Positions 18,019 through 26,289 are shown, counted from the stretch's first letter. The stretch is 64,000 nt of DNA from Mesorhizobium_A sp036742015 (GCA_036742015.1 DAINRF010000008.1:51851-115850); one strand, 5' to 3'. The notes: generated from the sequence alone by a model not told the origin. Program-made: numbers and translations.

Positions 18019-18483
18019 ATGGCCAAAGCTACGAAAGCGACCACCAGTAAAGCGAGTACAAAACCCGCAGCAAAACCAGCAGCAGGAAAGAAGCAGACGG
18101 CGAAGGCGACCGCAACTGCTACTGCAACAGCCAAGTCTGCCGCCAAGGCACCTGCTAAGCCCACTGCAAAACCAAAAGCAACGCCGGCAAGCAATGCAGT
18201 CGCCAAACCAAAAGCAAGCGCCAAAGCCGAAACAAGTAATGCCGCGAAAGCATCTGCTTCTGCCAAGCAGGCTGCAAGAAGCGTTCGCAAGGCAATCACC
18301 AAGGGTGTCGTTGGCGTCGCTTCTGTGGCTGGCAGCGTCGCGGGAGCAGTTGCCGGAGCAGTCAGTTCAACGTCCAAGGCCGCGAAAAAGCCTACAGCCA
18401 AACCAGCAGCCGCAGCCAAGCCGAAAGCTTCTGCAAAGCCACCTGCCGCAAAAAAACCAGCTGCAAAAAAAACTTCGAAATAG
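18019..18483 (+). CDS. Histone H1-like, Ala/Lys/Pro-rich protein
   Basis: The 154-residue protein is made almost only of Ala, Lys, Pro, Thr and Ser in short AKPAA / KPTAKP / AAKK repeats, like the tail of eukaryotic H1 and bacterial H1 homologues (AlgP, HctB type). A single less biased segment (about residues 85-120) reads SVRKAITKGVVGVASVAGSVAGAVAG and could form a helix or a weak membrane association. There is no signal peptide. A strong GGAGGGAGG precedes ATG 18019, so translation is likely. Nucleoid or RNA binding is the natural inference from charge; nothing in the sequence proves it. A terminator follows 13 bases after the stop. Confidence 0.8.
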   Translation: MAKATKATTSKASTKPAAKPAAGKKQTAKATATATATAKSAAKAPAKPTAKPKATPASNAVAKPKASAKAETSNAAKASASAKQAARSVRKAITKGVVGVASVAGSVAGAVAGAVSSTSKAAKKPTAKPAAAAKPKASAKPPAAKKPAAKKTSK

Positions 18484-18495
18484 TCAGTTTTTTCG

Positions 18496-18532
18496 AATGC
18501 GCCCGGAACCTTTTGGCTTTAGGCGCATTTTT
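18496..18532 (+). terminator. Intrinsic terminator of the H1-like gene
   Basis: AATGCGCC (18496-18503) pairs with GGCGCATT (18522-18529), and the stem runs into TTTTT ending at 18532. The 18-base loop may contain a smaller CC/GG pairing. It begins 13 bases after the stop of the H1-like gene. Confidence 0.75.
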
Positions 18533-18539
18533 GCTATTA

Positions 18540-18563
18540 GGACGGGCACGTCCCCCCCCCCCC
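18540..18563 (+). repeat. Small hairpin followed directly by a run of 12 C
   Basis: GGACG and CGTCC pair around the tetraloop GGCA (18540-18553), and the second arm merges into twelve consecutive C (18552-18563). It lies in the gap between two terminators and is not inside a supported gene. A homopolymer this long is prone to length change and also to sequencing error. Confidence 0.6.
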
Positions 18564-18583
18564 GCTCGTCTCGCCCAAACTGT

Positions 18584-18615
18584 AAAGTCGGCCTGCCAGG
18601 CCGACTTTCTTTTTT
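18584..18615 (+). terminator. Strong intrinsic terminator upstream of the BA14K gene
   Basis: An 11-bp perfect stem (AAAGTCGGCCT with AGGCCGACTTT) around the loop GCC is followed by C and six T. It is the strongest terminator in the window and the second within 90 bases. It therefore ends something other than, or in addition to, the H1-like transcript. Confidence 0.85.
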
Positions 18616-18649
18616 GGTTCGGCCACTATTTCGCTTTATTGCCGGAACC

Positions 18650-18677
18650 TTGCCGCATTCTTGCCGTTACCTAAATT
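18650..18677 (+). promoter_or_regulatory. Possible sigma-70-type promoter of the BA14K gene
   Basis: TTGCCG (18650) and TAAATT (18672) are separated by 16 bases and lie 33 bases upstream of the start codon, after the terminator at 18584-18615. The match is moderate and unsupported by other data. Confidence 0.35.
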
Positions 18678-18710
18678 AGGGACATCCGTTACCCGGTTGA
18701 GGAGACGACC

Positions 18711-19217
18711 ATGGGAAAACTTGCTTCAATCTTTGGTGCTGCGACGCTGGCGGTGTCGTTTGCCGTCAGTTCATTTGCTCCCGCTAATGCCGCGCCGCAA
18801 TTTGCGCCTCGTGTCCCGGTCGAAACCCGGTCCGACATCATCAATGTGCAGAACGGCGGCCGAGATGTTCGTGATCATCGGCGGTTTAATCGCGGTGGCG
18901 AAAGATGGCGCAATGGCGGCTGGCGCCGCGGCGATTCGCGTTACTGGCGCGGACATCGTGGCTCTCGGCACTGGCGTCAGGGCTATCGCCGCCACAATGG
19001 CTGGTGGTATCCGGCCGGGGCGTTTTTCGCCGGCGCTATCATCGGCTCGGCCATCAGTGGCCCGCGATACTACGAACCACCGCGCCGCTATCGCAGTGCA
19101 TCGAGCGCCCATGTGCGCTGGTGCTACAACCGCTATCGCTCGTATCGCGCGTGGGACAACACCTACCAGCCCTACAACGGCCCTCGCCGTGAATGCTACT
19201 CGCCTTACCGCTACTGA
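18711..19217 (+). CDS. BA14K family exported protein
   Basis: The 168-residue precursor has a signal peptide (MGKLASIFGAATLAVSFAVSSFAPANAA), then a long Arg/Gly/Trp-rich basic region (RRFNRGG, WRNGGWRRGD, RGHRGSRHWRQG). A membrane-like segment WWYPAGAFFAGAIIGSAI follows, then the C-terminal BA14K domain with two cysteines (HVRWCYNRYRSYRAWDNTY, then RRECYSPY). The Brucella 14-kDa protein of this family is immunoreactive and lectin-like, with effects on lipopolysaccharide. A GAGGAGA ribosome site precedes ATG 18711. A terminator follows at 19241. Confidence 0.9.
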   Translation: MGKLASIFGAATLAVSFAVSSFAPANAAPQFAPRVPVETRSDIINVQNGGRDVRDHRRFNRGGERWRNGGWRRGDSRYWRGHRGSRHWRQGYRRHNGWWYPAGAFFAGAIIGSAISGPRYYEPPRRYRSASSAHVRWCYNRYRSYRAWDNTYQPYNGPRRECYSPYRY

Positions 19218-19240
19218 GACCGCGTCGATGAAATTGACAG

Positions 19241-19262
19241 TCCCGCGCCATCTGGCGCGGGA
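19241..19262 (+). terminator. Intrinsic terminator of the BA14K gene
   Basis: TCCCGCGCCA and TGGCGCGGGA form a nearly closed 10-bp stem, followed by TTTGTTTT on the plus strand. It sits between the convergent BA14K and glpK genes. The minus strand lacks a T-run. Confidence 0.75.
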
Positions 19263-19278
19263 TTTGTTTTGGGCACCC

Positions 19279-20781
19279 CTATCGCAAGGTGCGCGAAACC
19301 GCCCACTGCCAGCCGGCAAGTTTGCGTTTGCGCAACGTGTCGTCCATTAACGGTTCGAATCGCTGCTCCAGTGCCCAGCTTTTGGCGAATCTTTCGCGGT
19401 CCGGGAAAATTCCTGCGCGTGACCCTGCCAGCCAGGCTGCCCCAAGCGCTGTTGTTTCCCTGATCACCGGCCTGTCCACAGGCGCGTTCAGAATGTCTGC
19501 CAGCCGCTGCATCGTCCAGTTTGACGCGACCATGCCGCCATCAACACGCAATACCGTGCTCGTGTCTTTCGTTTTCCAGTCTTTTCGCATCGCTTCGAGC
19601 AGATCGCGGGTCTGGTACGCGACGGCCTCCAATGCAGCGCGCGCAAATTCTGCCGGCCCTGAACCACGCGTCAACCCGAACATCGCTCCGCGCGCGTCTG
19701 CGTCCCAATGCGGTGCGCCGAGACCGACAAACGCCGGCACAAGGTAGACGTCCTGATTCTCGTCCGCCTTCGCCGCCAGTTCGCCCGATTGATCCGCCTT
19801 GGACAGGACGCCAAGTCCGTCTCGCAGCCATTGCACAGCCGCACCTGCGACAAAGATCGAACCTTCGAGCGCATAACTGGTTTCGCCATTGAGCCGGTAT
19901 GCGATCGTCGTCAGCAACCGATTGCGGGACTTCACCTTGTCTTTGCCGGTATTCAGCAGGGCAAAGCAGCCGGTGCCATATGTCGCCTTCATCATGCCAG
20001 GTTCAAAACAGGCTTGCCCGATCGTCGCCGCCTGCTGGTCGCCCGCCACGCCCAAGATCGGCACCGCGGCCCCAAATACCTTTGCATCAGTAGTGCCAAA
20101 ATCGGCCGAGCAATCGTGCACCTGCGGCAACAGTTGCAGCGGCACGCGAATGATCTCGCACAGTTTCTCGTCCCAGGCGTTTGACCCGATGTCAAACAGC
20201 AGCGTTCGCGACGCGTTGGTGGCGTCGGTGGCATGCACCGCTCCTCCCGTCAGCCGTGACATCAAGAACGTGTCGATCGTACCGGCAAGCAGCTCGCCCT
20301 TTTCCGCCCGCCGGCGCGCACCTTTCACCTTGTCGAGGATCCAGGCGATCTTGGTGCCAGAAAAATAGGGATCGAGCAGCAGGCCGGTCTTCTTCGTCAC
20401 ATATGACTCGTGACCTGCCTTGCGCAGTTTTGCACACTGGTCTGCGGTGCGCCGGTCCTGCCAGACAATTGCATTGTGGATCGGTTTGCCGGTTGCCTTG
20501 TCCCAGATGACGACGGTCTCACGCTGATTGGTGATGCCTACAGCTCCAATGTCGGCAGCAGCCAATTCCGCCTTCTTCAGAGCCGTCCTGATTGACCACA
20601 AAACGGTGTCCCAGATCGCTTCCGGATCGTGCTCGACCCAGCCAGACGCCGGAAAAATCTGCGGAAATTCTTTTTGGCCAACAGCCACGACGCGCATCGA
20701 ATCGTCGAAGACAATTGCACGGCTGGAGGTTGTGCCCTGATCAATCGCCAGCACATGCCGGGGTGCGGCAGACTTTGCCAT
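19279..20781 (-). CDS. glpK: Glycerol kinase
   Basis: The 500-residue protein is a FGGY-family kinase that phosphorylates glycerol to glycerol-3-phosphate. It has the ATP-site opening VLAIDQGTTSSRAIVFD, the conserved NQRETVVIWDKATGKPIHNAIVWQDRR region, and RVDGGMVASNWTMQ near the C-terminus. A GGAGGAA site precedes ATG 20781. It starts 26 bases after the decarboxylase gene on the same strand, so it may be the last member of that transcript. No glycerol facilitator or glpD gene is adjacent, so the link may be positional only. Confidence 0.95.
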   Translation of the reverse strand: MAKSAAPRHVLAIDQGTTSSRAIVFDDSMRVVAVGQKEFPQIFPASGWVEHDPEAIWDTVLWSIRTALKKAELAAADIGAVGITNQRETVVIWDKATGKPIHNAIVWQDRRTADQCAKLRKAGHESYVTKKTGLLLDPYFSGTKIAWILDKVKGARRRAEKGELLAGTIDTFLMSRLTGGAVHATDATNASRTLLFDIGSNAWDEKLCEIIRVPLQLLPQVHDCSADFGTTDAKVFGAAVPILGVAGDQQAATIGQACFEPGMMKATYGTGCFALLNTGKDKVKSRNRLLTTIAYRLNGETSYALEGSIFVAGAAVQWLRDGLGVLSKADQSGELAAKADENQDVYLVPAFVGLGAPHWDADARGAMFGLTRGSGPAEFARAALEAVAYQTRDLLEAMRKDWKTKDTSTVLRVDGGMVASNWTMQRLADILNAPVDRPVIRETTALGAAWLAGSRAGIFPDRERFAKSWALEQRFEPLMDDTLRKRKLAGWQWAVSRTLR

Positions 20782-20807
20782 GAGTTCCTCCAAACATTCG
20801 TGGCTGG

Positions 20808-22235
20808 CTACGCGCGCGCGGCCAGCTCGCGGATCACTTCAAACGCCGTATCGGCATCTTCCTCGCGCATGTCAAACTGCCCCGCCTGAAACCGTATTGC
20901 TAGCTTGCCGTCGACTCGTGTCTGGGTCAGGTATGTGCGCCCGTCATCATTGATGAGGTTGACCAGGTTCTGATTGTGTTGATCGAGGTCCACCACACCC
21001 GCCGGCGCATGCCGGAACGAAAACAGTGACAGCATCGGTTCGGTCACGATCTCAAAATCCGGCAATTGACGCAGCCGCTCGGCTACTTTGCGCGACCACG
21101 CGATATGATTGCGGATCATGCTGCGCAGATATTCCAGTCCGTAGGCGCGCAGCAGGAACCAGATTTTTAGAGCACGGAATCGCCGTCCAAGCGGCACTGA
21201 CCATTCCGAATAATTGACGATGTGCTCCGCCCCATGCGTCTTCAAATATTCGGGCTGGGCTGCAAGCGTTTTGACCAGTTCGTCTGGCCGGGCGATGAAC
21301 TGGATCGAGCAATCAAATTGTGCGCCAAGCCATTTGTGCGGATTGAAGACGATTGAATCCGCTCTCTCGACGCCCGCCCAGAGCTTCCTGAGTTCGGGGC
21401 AAATCATTGCCGATCCTGCCCACGCCGCATCGACATGCAGATATGGCCGGTGTTGCGTCTCGCGCTCCAGCCGGTCGAGCATGTTCACGATTGCGACCAT
21501 GTCGTCTGTGCCGCCGACGCTGGTGCCGCCGACCGAAGCGATGATACCGGCGGGGATCATTCCGCTGGCAAGATCAGCCCGGATCGCCTTATCCAGCGCT
21601 CCAATATCCATCGAGCGGCTGGCGCCGGTGACCGGAATGCGGACCAGATTGTCCTGGCCAATGCCCGACACCCAGATGGCCCGGTCGACGGACGTATGCA
21701 CCTCGCCGGAACAATAGACACGCAGCACCGGCTGTGCCGCCAGGCCTTTTGTATTCCCGGTAAACCCAAGCGCTTTTTCGCGCATCACCAGTGTCGCATT
21801 CAGCGTGGCCGATGAAGCCGAATCCTGGATTGCGCCCAAAAACCGCTCCGGCAGTCCAAGCGCCTGGCGGAACCAGTCGACCATTCTGGTCTCCAGTTCA
21901 GTTGCAGCCGGCGATGTCTGCCACAGCATGCATTGAGCAGCGACCGCCGTAACCAGATATTCAGCCACAACCGAGGCTGGCGCCGCATTGGCGGGAAAAT
22001 AAGCAAAGAAGCGTGGGTGCTGCCAATGCGTCATTGCCGGCATGATGACGTCTTCGAAGTCCGCGAAGATCGTATCCATCGCCTCGCCTTGCTCAGGTGG
22101 CGTTTCCGCAATCTGGATGCCAACGCTGCCCGGCGTCAGAGGCGCGCGAACCGGCCTGTCCCGGACAGATGCGCGATAGTCCGCTCCCCATTGAGCTGCG
22201 ATGGTCGACCAGTGGCGGAATTCCTCGTCGTTCAT
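20808..22235 (-). CDS. Group II PLP-dependent decarboxylase, aromatic-amino-acid decarboxylase type
   Basis: The 475-residue protein matches AADC-type enzymes over its full length. HWQHPRFFAYFP lies near residue 70, His180 in GEVHTSVDRA stacks on PLP, Asp269 in HVDAAWAGSAMICPE pairs with the pyridine nitrogen, and Lys301 in FNPHKWLGAQFDCS forms the Schiff base. Such enzymes convert aromatic amino acids to amines (tryptamine, tyramine, phenethylamine) or, in some lineages, to aldehydes; the substrate cannot be told. It begins 12 bases after the Anbu stop and is co-oriented, with GAGG at the right distance. It is therefore probably in the Anbu transcript. Confidence 0.9.
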   Translation of the reverse strand: MNDEEFRHWSTIAAQWGADYRASVRDRPVRAPLTPGSVGIQIAETPPEQGEAMDTIFADFEDVIMPAMTHWQHPRFFAYFPANAAPASVVAEYLVTAVAAQCMLWQTSPAATELETRMVDWFRQALGLPERFLGAIQDSASSATLNATLVMREKALGFTGNTKGLAAQPVLRVYCSGEVHTSVDRAIWVSGIGQDNLVRIPVTGASRSMDIGALDKAIRADLASGMIPAGIIASVGGTSVGGTDDMVAIVNMLDRLERETQHRPYLHVDAAWAGSAMICPELRKLWAGVERADSIVFNPHKWLGAQFDCSIQFIARPDELVKTLAAQPEYLKTHGAEHIVNYSEWSVPLGRRFRALKIWFLLRAYGLEYLRSMIRNHIAWSRKVAERLRQLPDFEIVTEPMLSLFSFRHAPAGVVDLDQHNQNLVNLINDDGRTYLTQTRVDGKLAIRFQAGQFDMREEDADTAFEVIRELAARA

Positions 22236-22247
22236 CGCTACCGCGCC

Positions 22248-22976
22248 TCAGGCCGGAAAGTCGGGCAGGTCTTCAAATGCCTTGCGCAACGCTGACGACC
22301 AGCCTTCAGAAACGGTGCGATAATACGGATCATCGCCAGCAATCCGCTTCTGGAGCGTCACGCCCAGCGAGTCCTTTTCATAAAACAGCATATCGAGCGG
22401 CAGGCCAACCGACAGGTTCGACTTGAGTGTGGAATCGAACGACACCATCAACAGCTTGGCTGTCTCGGCGAATGACATGTCCGGTTCATAGGCGCGCACG
22501 ATGATCGGCTTGCCATATTTGGTCTCGCCGATCTGAAAAAATGGCGTGTCGCCGCCAGCCTCAATGAAATTGCCTTCCGGATAGATCATGAACAGGCGCG
22601 GCTCAGTGCCCTTGATCTGACCACCGAGGATAAATGACGCATTGAATGCATCCGCCCTCTGGCCCGACTGCGCCGACGTCTCGATCACCTCTCGCACGAC
22701 CGATCCGACAACCCGCGCTGTCTGGAACATGGATGGCGTCTCAAGCAGCGTTTGCATCCGGTCGCCCGGCGCCTTCGAACGCTCGTCCAGAATGCTCACC
22801 ACTGCCTGCGTTGTTGCCAGATTACCGGCCGACAGCAGAACGATCACCCGTTCGCCAGGCGTCTCCCAGACATTCATTTTCCGGAATGTCGATATGTTGT
22901 CGATACCCGCATTGGTGCGGGTATCGGACATGAACACCAGTCCGCGGTCTATTTTCAGGCCAACGCAATAAGTCAT
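22248..22976 (-). CDS. Anbu (ancestral beta subunit), proteasome-like protease
   Basis: The 242-residue protein belongs to the Anbu branch of the proteasome/HslV superfamily. It begins MTYCVGLKIDRGLVFMSDTRTN; removal of Met exposes Thr as the expected N-terminal nucleophile. SDTRT and LLSAGNLATTQ are family blocks, as are FILGGQIKG and RLFMIYPEGNFIEAG. Anbu oligomers from other bacteria form open helical or ring assemblies and show little or no measured peptidase activity. The gene is the fourth in a conserved series with transglutaminase, alpha-E and ATP-grasp genes, which is the usual Anbu context. Confidence 0.93.
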   Translation of the reverse strand: MTYCVGLKIDRGLVFMSDTRTNAGIDNISTFRKMNVWETPGERVIVLLSAGNLATTQAVVSILDERSKAPGDRMQTLLETPSMFQTARVVGSVVREVIETSAQSGQRADAFNASFILGGQIKGTEPRLFMIYPEGNFIEAGGDTPFFQIGETKYGKPIIVRAYEPDMSFAETAKLLMVSFDSTLKSNLSVGLPLDMLFYEKDSLGVTLQKRIAGDDPYYRTVSEGWSSALRKAFEDLPDFPA

Positions 22977-23003
22977 GGAATCGATCCAGCCGAATTTTGG
23001 CGA

Positions 23004-23792
23004 CTACTGCTCGACTGTGATGCTGACCGCAAGTGTTTCCACCGCCTGGCCGATACGAATACCCGAAACAGGTGCTGCGTCTCGATAGTCGCGGCCAGTC
23101 GCCAGACTAACATAAGTCTCATCTGGCGACATTTTGTTGGATGGATCGAAGCCTACCCATCCCAATCCATCAATAAATGCTTCGGCCCAGGCATGCGCAG
23201 CCGCCTGGTCGCCTTCCTTCATCAGGTAGCCGCTGACGTAACGTGCCGGGAAGCCCGCGAGCCGCGCGGCGGCGACAAAAATATGCGCGTGGTCCTGACA
23301 GACCCCTGCCCCCAGCGCCAGAGCCTCTTCGGCTGTTGTCTGGGCATTGGTCACTCCGGTCTGATACGCAACCTTGGCCGCAACTAGCGCCATCAGCTGA
23401 TGCATCCGGTCAAGCTGTTCGCCATCGCCGATTTCTTTTGCCAGCGCGTCGACGCCCTTTCCTGGCTCTGTCAACGGCGTCGGCTGGCTGAATATCCATA
23501 GCGGCATGAAACCACGCTGTGGTCCGGCCACGCCTGCCGTGTTGTTGGTCTCGACTTCACCGGTCGCAACAATCGTCACCGCCTCCGACGCGCCATCAAT
23601 CGTCAGCAGTCTCGTGTCATTGCCGAAGCCATCATTGTATCTCAGTTCCTCGCGTGCGCCCTCGACTTCGATCGTCCAGTTGATCACGCTTTGGGTCCTG
23701 GCGTCTGATGGCGTCAGGCGCAGTCGCTGCAAACCGTATCCCATCGGCGCATCGTAACGGTATTCGGTGCGGTGTGTGATCCTCAATCGCAT
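23004..23792 (-). CDS. Transglutaminase-like protein of the Anbu cluster
   Basis: The 262-residue protein has an N-terminal beta domain (MRLRITHRTEYRYDAPMGYG, the bacterial transglutaminase-like N-terminal region). A papain-like core carries the full catalytic triad: Cys165 in GAGVCQDHAHIF, His200 in AAAHAWAEAF, and Asp216 in GWVGFDPSN. No signal peptide is seen. Proteins of this type may cleave or form amide bonds. In the Anbu context a peptidase that removes a conjugated peptide has been proposed in the literature (inference). It lies 27 bases upstream of anbu and 13 bases downstream of the alpha-E gene. Confidence 0.92.
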   Translation of the reverse strand: MRLRITHRTEYRYDAPMGYGLQRLRLTPSDARTQSVINWTIEVEGAREELRYNDGFGNDTRLLTIDGASEAVTIVATGEVETNNTAGVAGPQRGFMPLWIFSQPTPLTEPGKGVDALAKEIGDGEQLDRMHQLMALVAAKVAYQTGVTNAQTTAEEALALGAGVCQDHAHIFVAAARLAGFPARYVSGYLMKEGDQAAAHAWAEAFIDGLGWVGFDPSNKMSPDETYVSLATGRDYRDAAPVSGIRIGQAVETLAVSITVEQ

Positions 23793-23805
23793 AGCCGCTC
23801 AACCC

Positions 23806-24744
23806 TCAAACAAACCGGTATTCTTCGGCGATCTCGCTTCCGAGCTTGTTATTGTCGCCAATGAATTCGACTAGGAACTCGTGCAGACCTCGGTCAAAAA
23901 TATCCTTGATCGACCGCACCTTCAGCTTTCCAAGCGTTGCTGCGACCGTGTCATGGCACTTCTGCCGCTCGCCATAAGCTGTGGCAAGATAGTCCAGACT
24001 CTCGGAAAGATTGCGATAGCAGAAGGTCAGTGAGCGCGGCATGCGCGAGTTCAGGATCAGGAAATCCGCAATATTGGTCGGCTTGTATTCGACATCATAA
24101 GTCCATCGATAGGAGCGATGCGCTGATACCGAGCGAAGGATTGATTCCCACTGATAATTGTCGAGCGAAGAACCGACCCAGGATACGGACGGCAGCAGGA
24201 CATAGTATTTGACGTCAAGGATGCGCGCCGTGTTGTCGGCACGTTCGATGTAAGTGCCGATCTGGCTGAAATCGAAGATTTCATTGCGCAATTGCGTGCC
24301 GTGCAGGGCGCCGCGGATCAGAGCCGTCTCACGTTTGATCCGGTCGAGGATGAGCGGCAGCTCGCGCTCGTCAATCGGCGCGCTCAGCATACGCTTCATA
24401 GCCATCCAGGCTTCGTTCAGGCTTTCCCATGTCTCCCGCGTCAGCGATGTGCGCACCATCCGGCCATTGTTGCGCGCGGTTTCGATCGCTGTCATCACGC
24501 TCGACGGATTGCTGGTATCGCGCAGCAGGAAATCCGACACGGTCCCGGCATTATATTGATCGTACTTCAGGCGGAAATGGTGATCGACGCCCGCCGACAG
24601 GACAACAGAAGTCCATTCATCGGCGGAATCGGTGGTGCGTGTCAGCGCCAGCCTGAGGCCGGCATCGACCAGGCGCGCCATGTTCTCCGCGCGCTCGATA
24701 TAGCGGTTCATCCAGAACAGACCGTTGGCGTTACGTCCAAGCAT
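23806..24744 (-). CDS. Alpha-E domain protein (COG2307 type)
   Basis: The 312-residue, all-helical protein opens MLGRNANGLFWMNRYIERAENMARLVDAG, the hallmark of the alpha-E family. Inside it has EARSN-like and FSQIGTYIERADNTARILDVKYY repeats of the same E-R-A motif. An upstream in-frame stretch to 25134 only shadows the ATP-grasp gene and is not used. ATG 24744 lies 2 bases after the ATP-grasp stop, which argues for translational coupling. Alpha-E proteins accompany COG2308 ATP-grasp enzymes and were proposed to act with them in peptide synthesis; no activity is known for this one. Confidence 0.92.
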   Translation of the reverse strand: MLGRNANGLFWMNRYIERAENMARLVDAGLRLALTRTTDSADEWTSVVLSAGVDHHFRLKYDQYNAGTVSDFLLRDTSNPSSVMTAIETARNNGRMVRTSLTRETWESLNEAWMAMKRMLSAPIDERELPLILDRIKRETALIRGALHGTQLRNEIFDFSQIGTYIERADNTARILDVKYYVLLPSVSWVGSSLDNYQWESILRSVSAHRSYRWTYDVEYKPTNIADFLILNSRMPRSLTFCYRNLSESLDYLATAYGERQKCHDTVAATLGKLKVRSIKDIFDRGLHEFLVEFIGDNNKLGSEIAEEYRFV

Positions 24745-24746
24745 GA

Positions 24747-26159
24747 TCAGTCGTCCAGAACCCAGGTGTCTTTTGTGCCGCCGCCCTGCGAGGAGTTGAC
24801 GACAAGTGATCCTTCCTTCAGCGCAACGCGCGTCAGGCCGCCCGGCACGATCTGGATTCGATCGGACACAAGCACATAAGGCCGCAGATCGACGTGGCGC
24901 GGCGCCAGCCCTGCCTTGGTCAGGATCGGGCAGGTCGACAGCGCAAGCGTCGGCTGGGCGATATAATTTGCAGGCCGCTTTGCCAGTTTGGCGGCAAAGG
25001 CCTCGCGCTCCTTCTTGGAAGCAGTTGGCCCCACCAGCATGCCGTAGCCGCCAGAGCCGTGAACTTCCTTCACCACCAGTTCGGCCAGGTGCTCCTGCAC
25101 ATATTTCAAACTGGCCGGTTCCGAGCAGCGCCATGTCGGGATATTGCCAAGGATCGCCTTGCGGCCAGTATAAAACTCAATGATTTCCGGCATATAGGAA
25201 TAGATCGCCTTGTCGTCGGCGATCCCGGTGCCCGGCGCATTGGCAATGGTGATGCGACCGGCGCGGTAAACATCCATTATGCCCGGCACCCCAAGCGCCG
25301 AGTCAGCCTTGAATGTCAGCGGGTCGAGATAGTTGTCGTCGACACGCCGGTACAGCACATCGATCGGCTGATATCCCTGTGTCGTGCGCATCGCAATACG
25401 CCCGTCAACAACCCGCAGATCGCTTCCTTCCACCAGGTTCACGCCCATCTGATCGGCGAGGAAGGCGTGCTCGAAATAGGCGGAATTGTAGATGCCGGGC
25501 GTCAGCACTGCGATCGTCGGCGTACCGCTCGACACTTCTGGCCTGACATTGGCCAGCGACTGACGCAACAGCTGCGGATAGTTTTCGACCGGCCTGACCT
25601 TGATCTTCTGAAACAGCTCCGGAAAGAGCTGCATCATCGTCTCCCGGTTCTCCAGCATATAGGAAACACCAGACGGCGTGCGCGCATTGTCCTCGAGCAC
25701 ATAAAACTGGTCTTCGCCTGTGCGCACGATGTCGACGCCGATGATGTGCGTATAGACCCCGGCAGGCGGACGAACGCCGACCATTTCGGGAATGAACGCT
25801 TCGTTTCCGGCGATCAGCTGAGCCGGAATGCGCCCAGCCTTCAAGATTTCCTGCCGATGATAGATGTCGTCAAGAAAGGCATTCAGCGCCACAACTCGCT
25901 GCTCGATGCCCTGGGTCAACCGCCGCCATTCCTGACCGGACAGAATGCGGGGCACGATATCAAAAGGAATGATCCGTTCCGACGCCTCTTCCTCGCCATA
26001 GACAGCGAAGGTGATGCCCGTCTTCCGGAAAAAACGCTCCGCGTCGTCGGTCTTCTCCTTCAGGCGGGCAGGATCCTGACTGGCAAACCACTCATCATAG
26101 GTCGAATACGGTTTTCGAACCTGGCCGCTATCGGGCCTCATCTCGTCAAAGGCAACCAA
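24747..26159 (-). CDS. Circularly permuted ATP-grasp protein (COG2308 type)
   Basis: The 470-residue protein carries the permuted ATP-grasp amidoligase fold. Its N-terminal half has VYGEEEASERIIPFDIVPRIL, VLEDNARTPSGVSYMLENR and VLTPGIYNSAYFEHAFLA. Its C-terminal half has VVKEVHGSGGYGMLVGP, a nucleotide-binding loop, and LVVNSSQGGGTKDTWVLDD. TTG 26159 is preferred because GAGGAG lies about 9 bases upstream and it gives the family N-terminus; ATG 26141 is the alternative. Family members are thought to ligate amino acids or peptides. It is the first gene of the Anbu operon. Confidence 0.92.
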   Translation of the reverse strand: MVAFDEMRPDSGQVRKPYSTYDEWFASQDPARLKEKTDDAERFFRKTGITFAVYGEEEASERIIPFDIVPRILSGQEWRRLTQGIEQRVVALNAFLDDIYHRQEILKAGRIPAQLIAGNEAFIPEMVGVRPPAGVYTHIIGVDIVRTGEDQFYVLEDNARTPSGVSYMLENRETMMQLFPELFQKIKVRPVENYPQLLRQSLANVRPEVSSGTPTIAVLTPGIYNSAYFEHAFLADQMGVNLVEGSDLRVVDGRIAMRTTQGYQPIDVLYRRVDDNYLDPLTFKADSALGVPGIMDVYRAGRITIANAPGTGIADDKAIYSYMPEIIEFYTGRKAILGNIPTWRCSEPASLKYVQEHLAELVVKEVHGSGGYGMLVGPTASKKEREAFAAKLAKRPANYIAQPTLALSTCPILTKAGLAPRHVDLRPYVLVSDRIQIVPGGLTRVALKEGSLVVNSSQGGGTKDTWVLDD

Positions 26160-26178
26160 AATTCTGCTCTCCTCAGCC

Positions 26179-26200
26179 AGGCCATTTCACTAAGTGGCCT
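26179..26200 (-). promoter_or_regulatory. Hairpin in the leader of the Anbu operon
   Basis: AGGCCA and TGGCCT pair around a 10-base loop just upstream of the ribosome site (26167-26174) of the first Anbu-operon gene. It could affect translation or be chance; there is no T-run. Confidence 0.3.
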
Positions 26201-26289
26201 TTGGAAATGCAAGCAGAATCGCGCAGTTAGCGAAAATCTTTGGAGCCGGGTCACGGGATGCCCATGATTTGGGCTACGAGGCGCAAAAA

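Noticed and set aside
24745..25134. N-terminal extension of the alpha-E gene
   Set aside because: It lies wholly inside the ATP-grasp gene, is Arg/Cys-rich and non-conserved, while ATG 24744 gives the family start 2 bases after the preceding stop.
24894..26267. 457-residue frame antisense to the ATP-grasp gene
   Set aside because: Arg/His-rich composition typical of antisense shadows in GC-rich DNA; the ATP-grasp motifs on the other strand are unmistakable.
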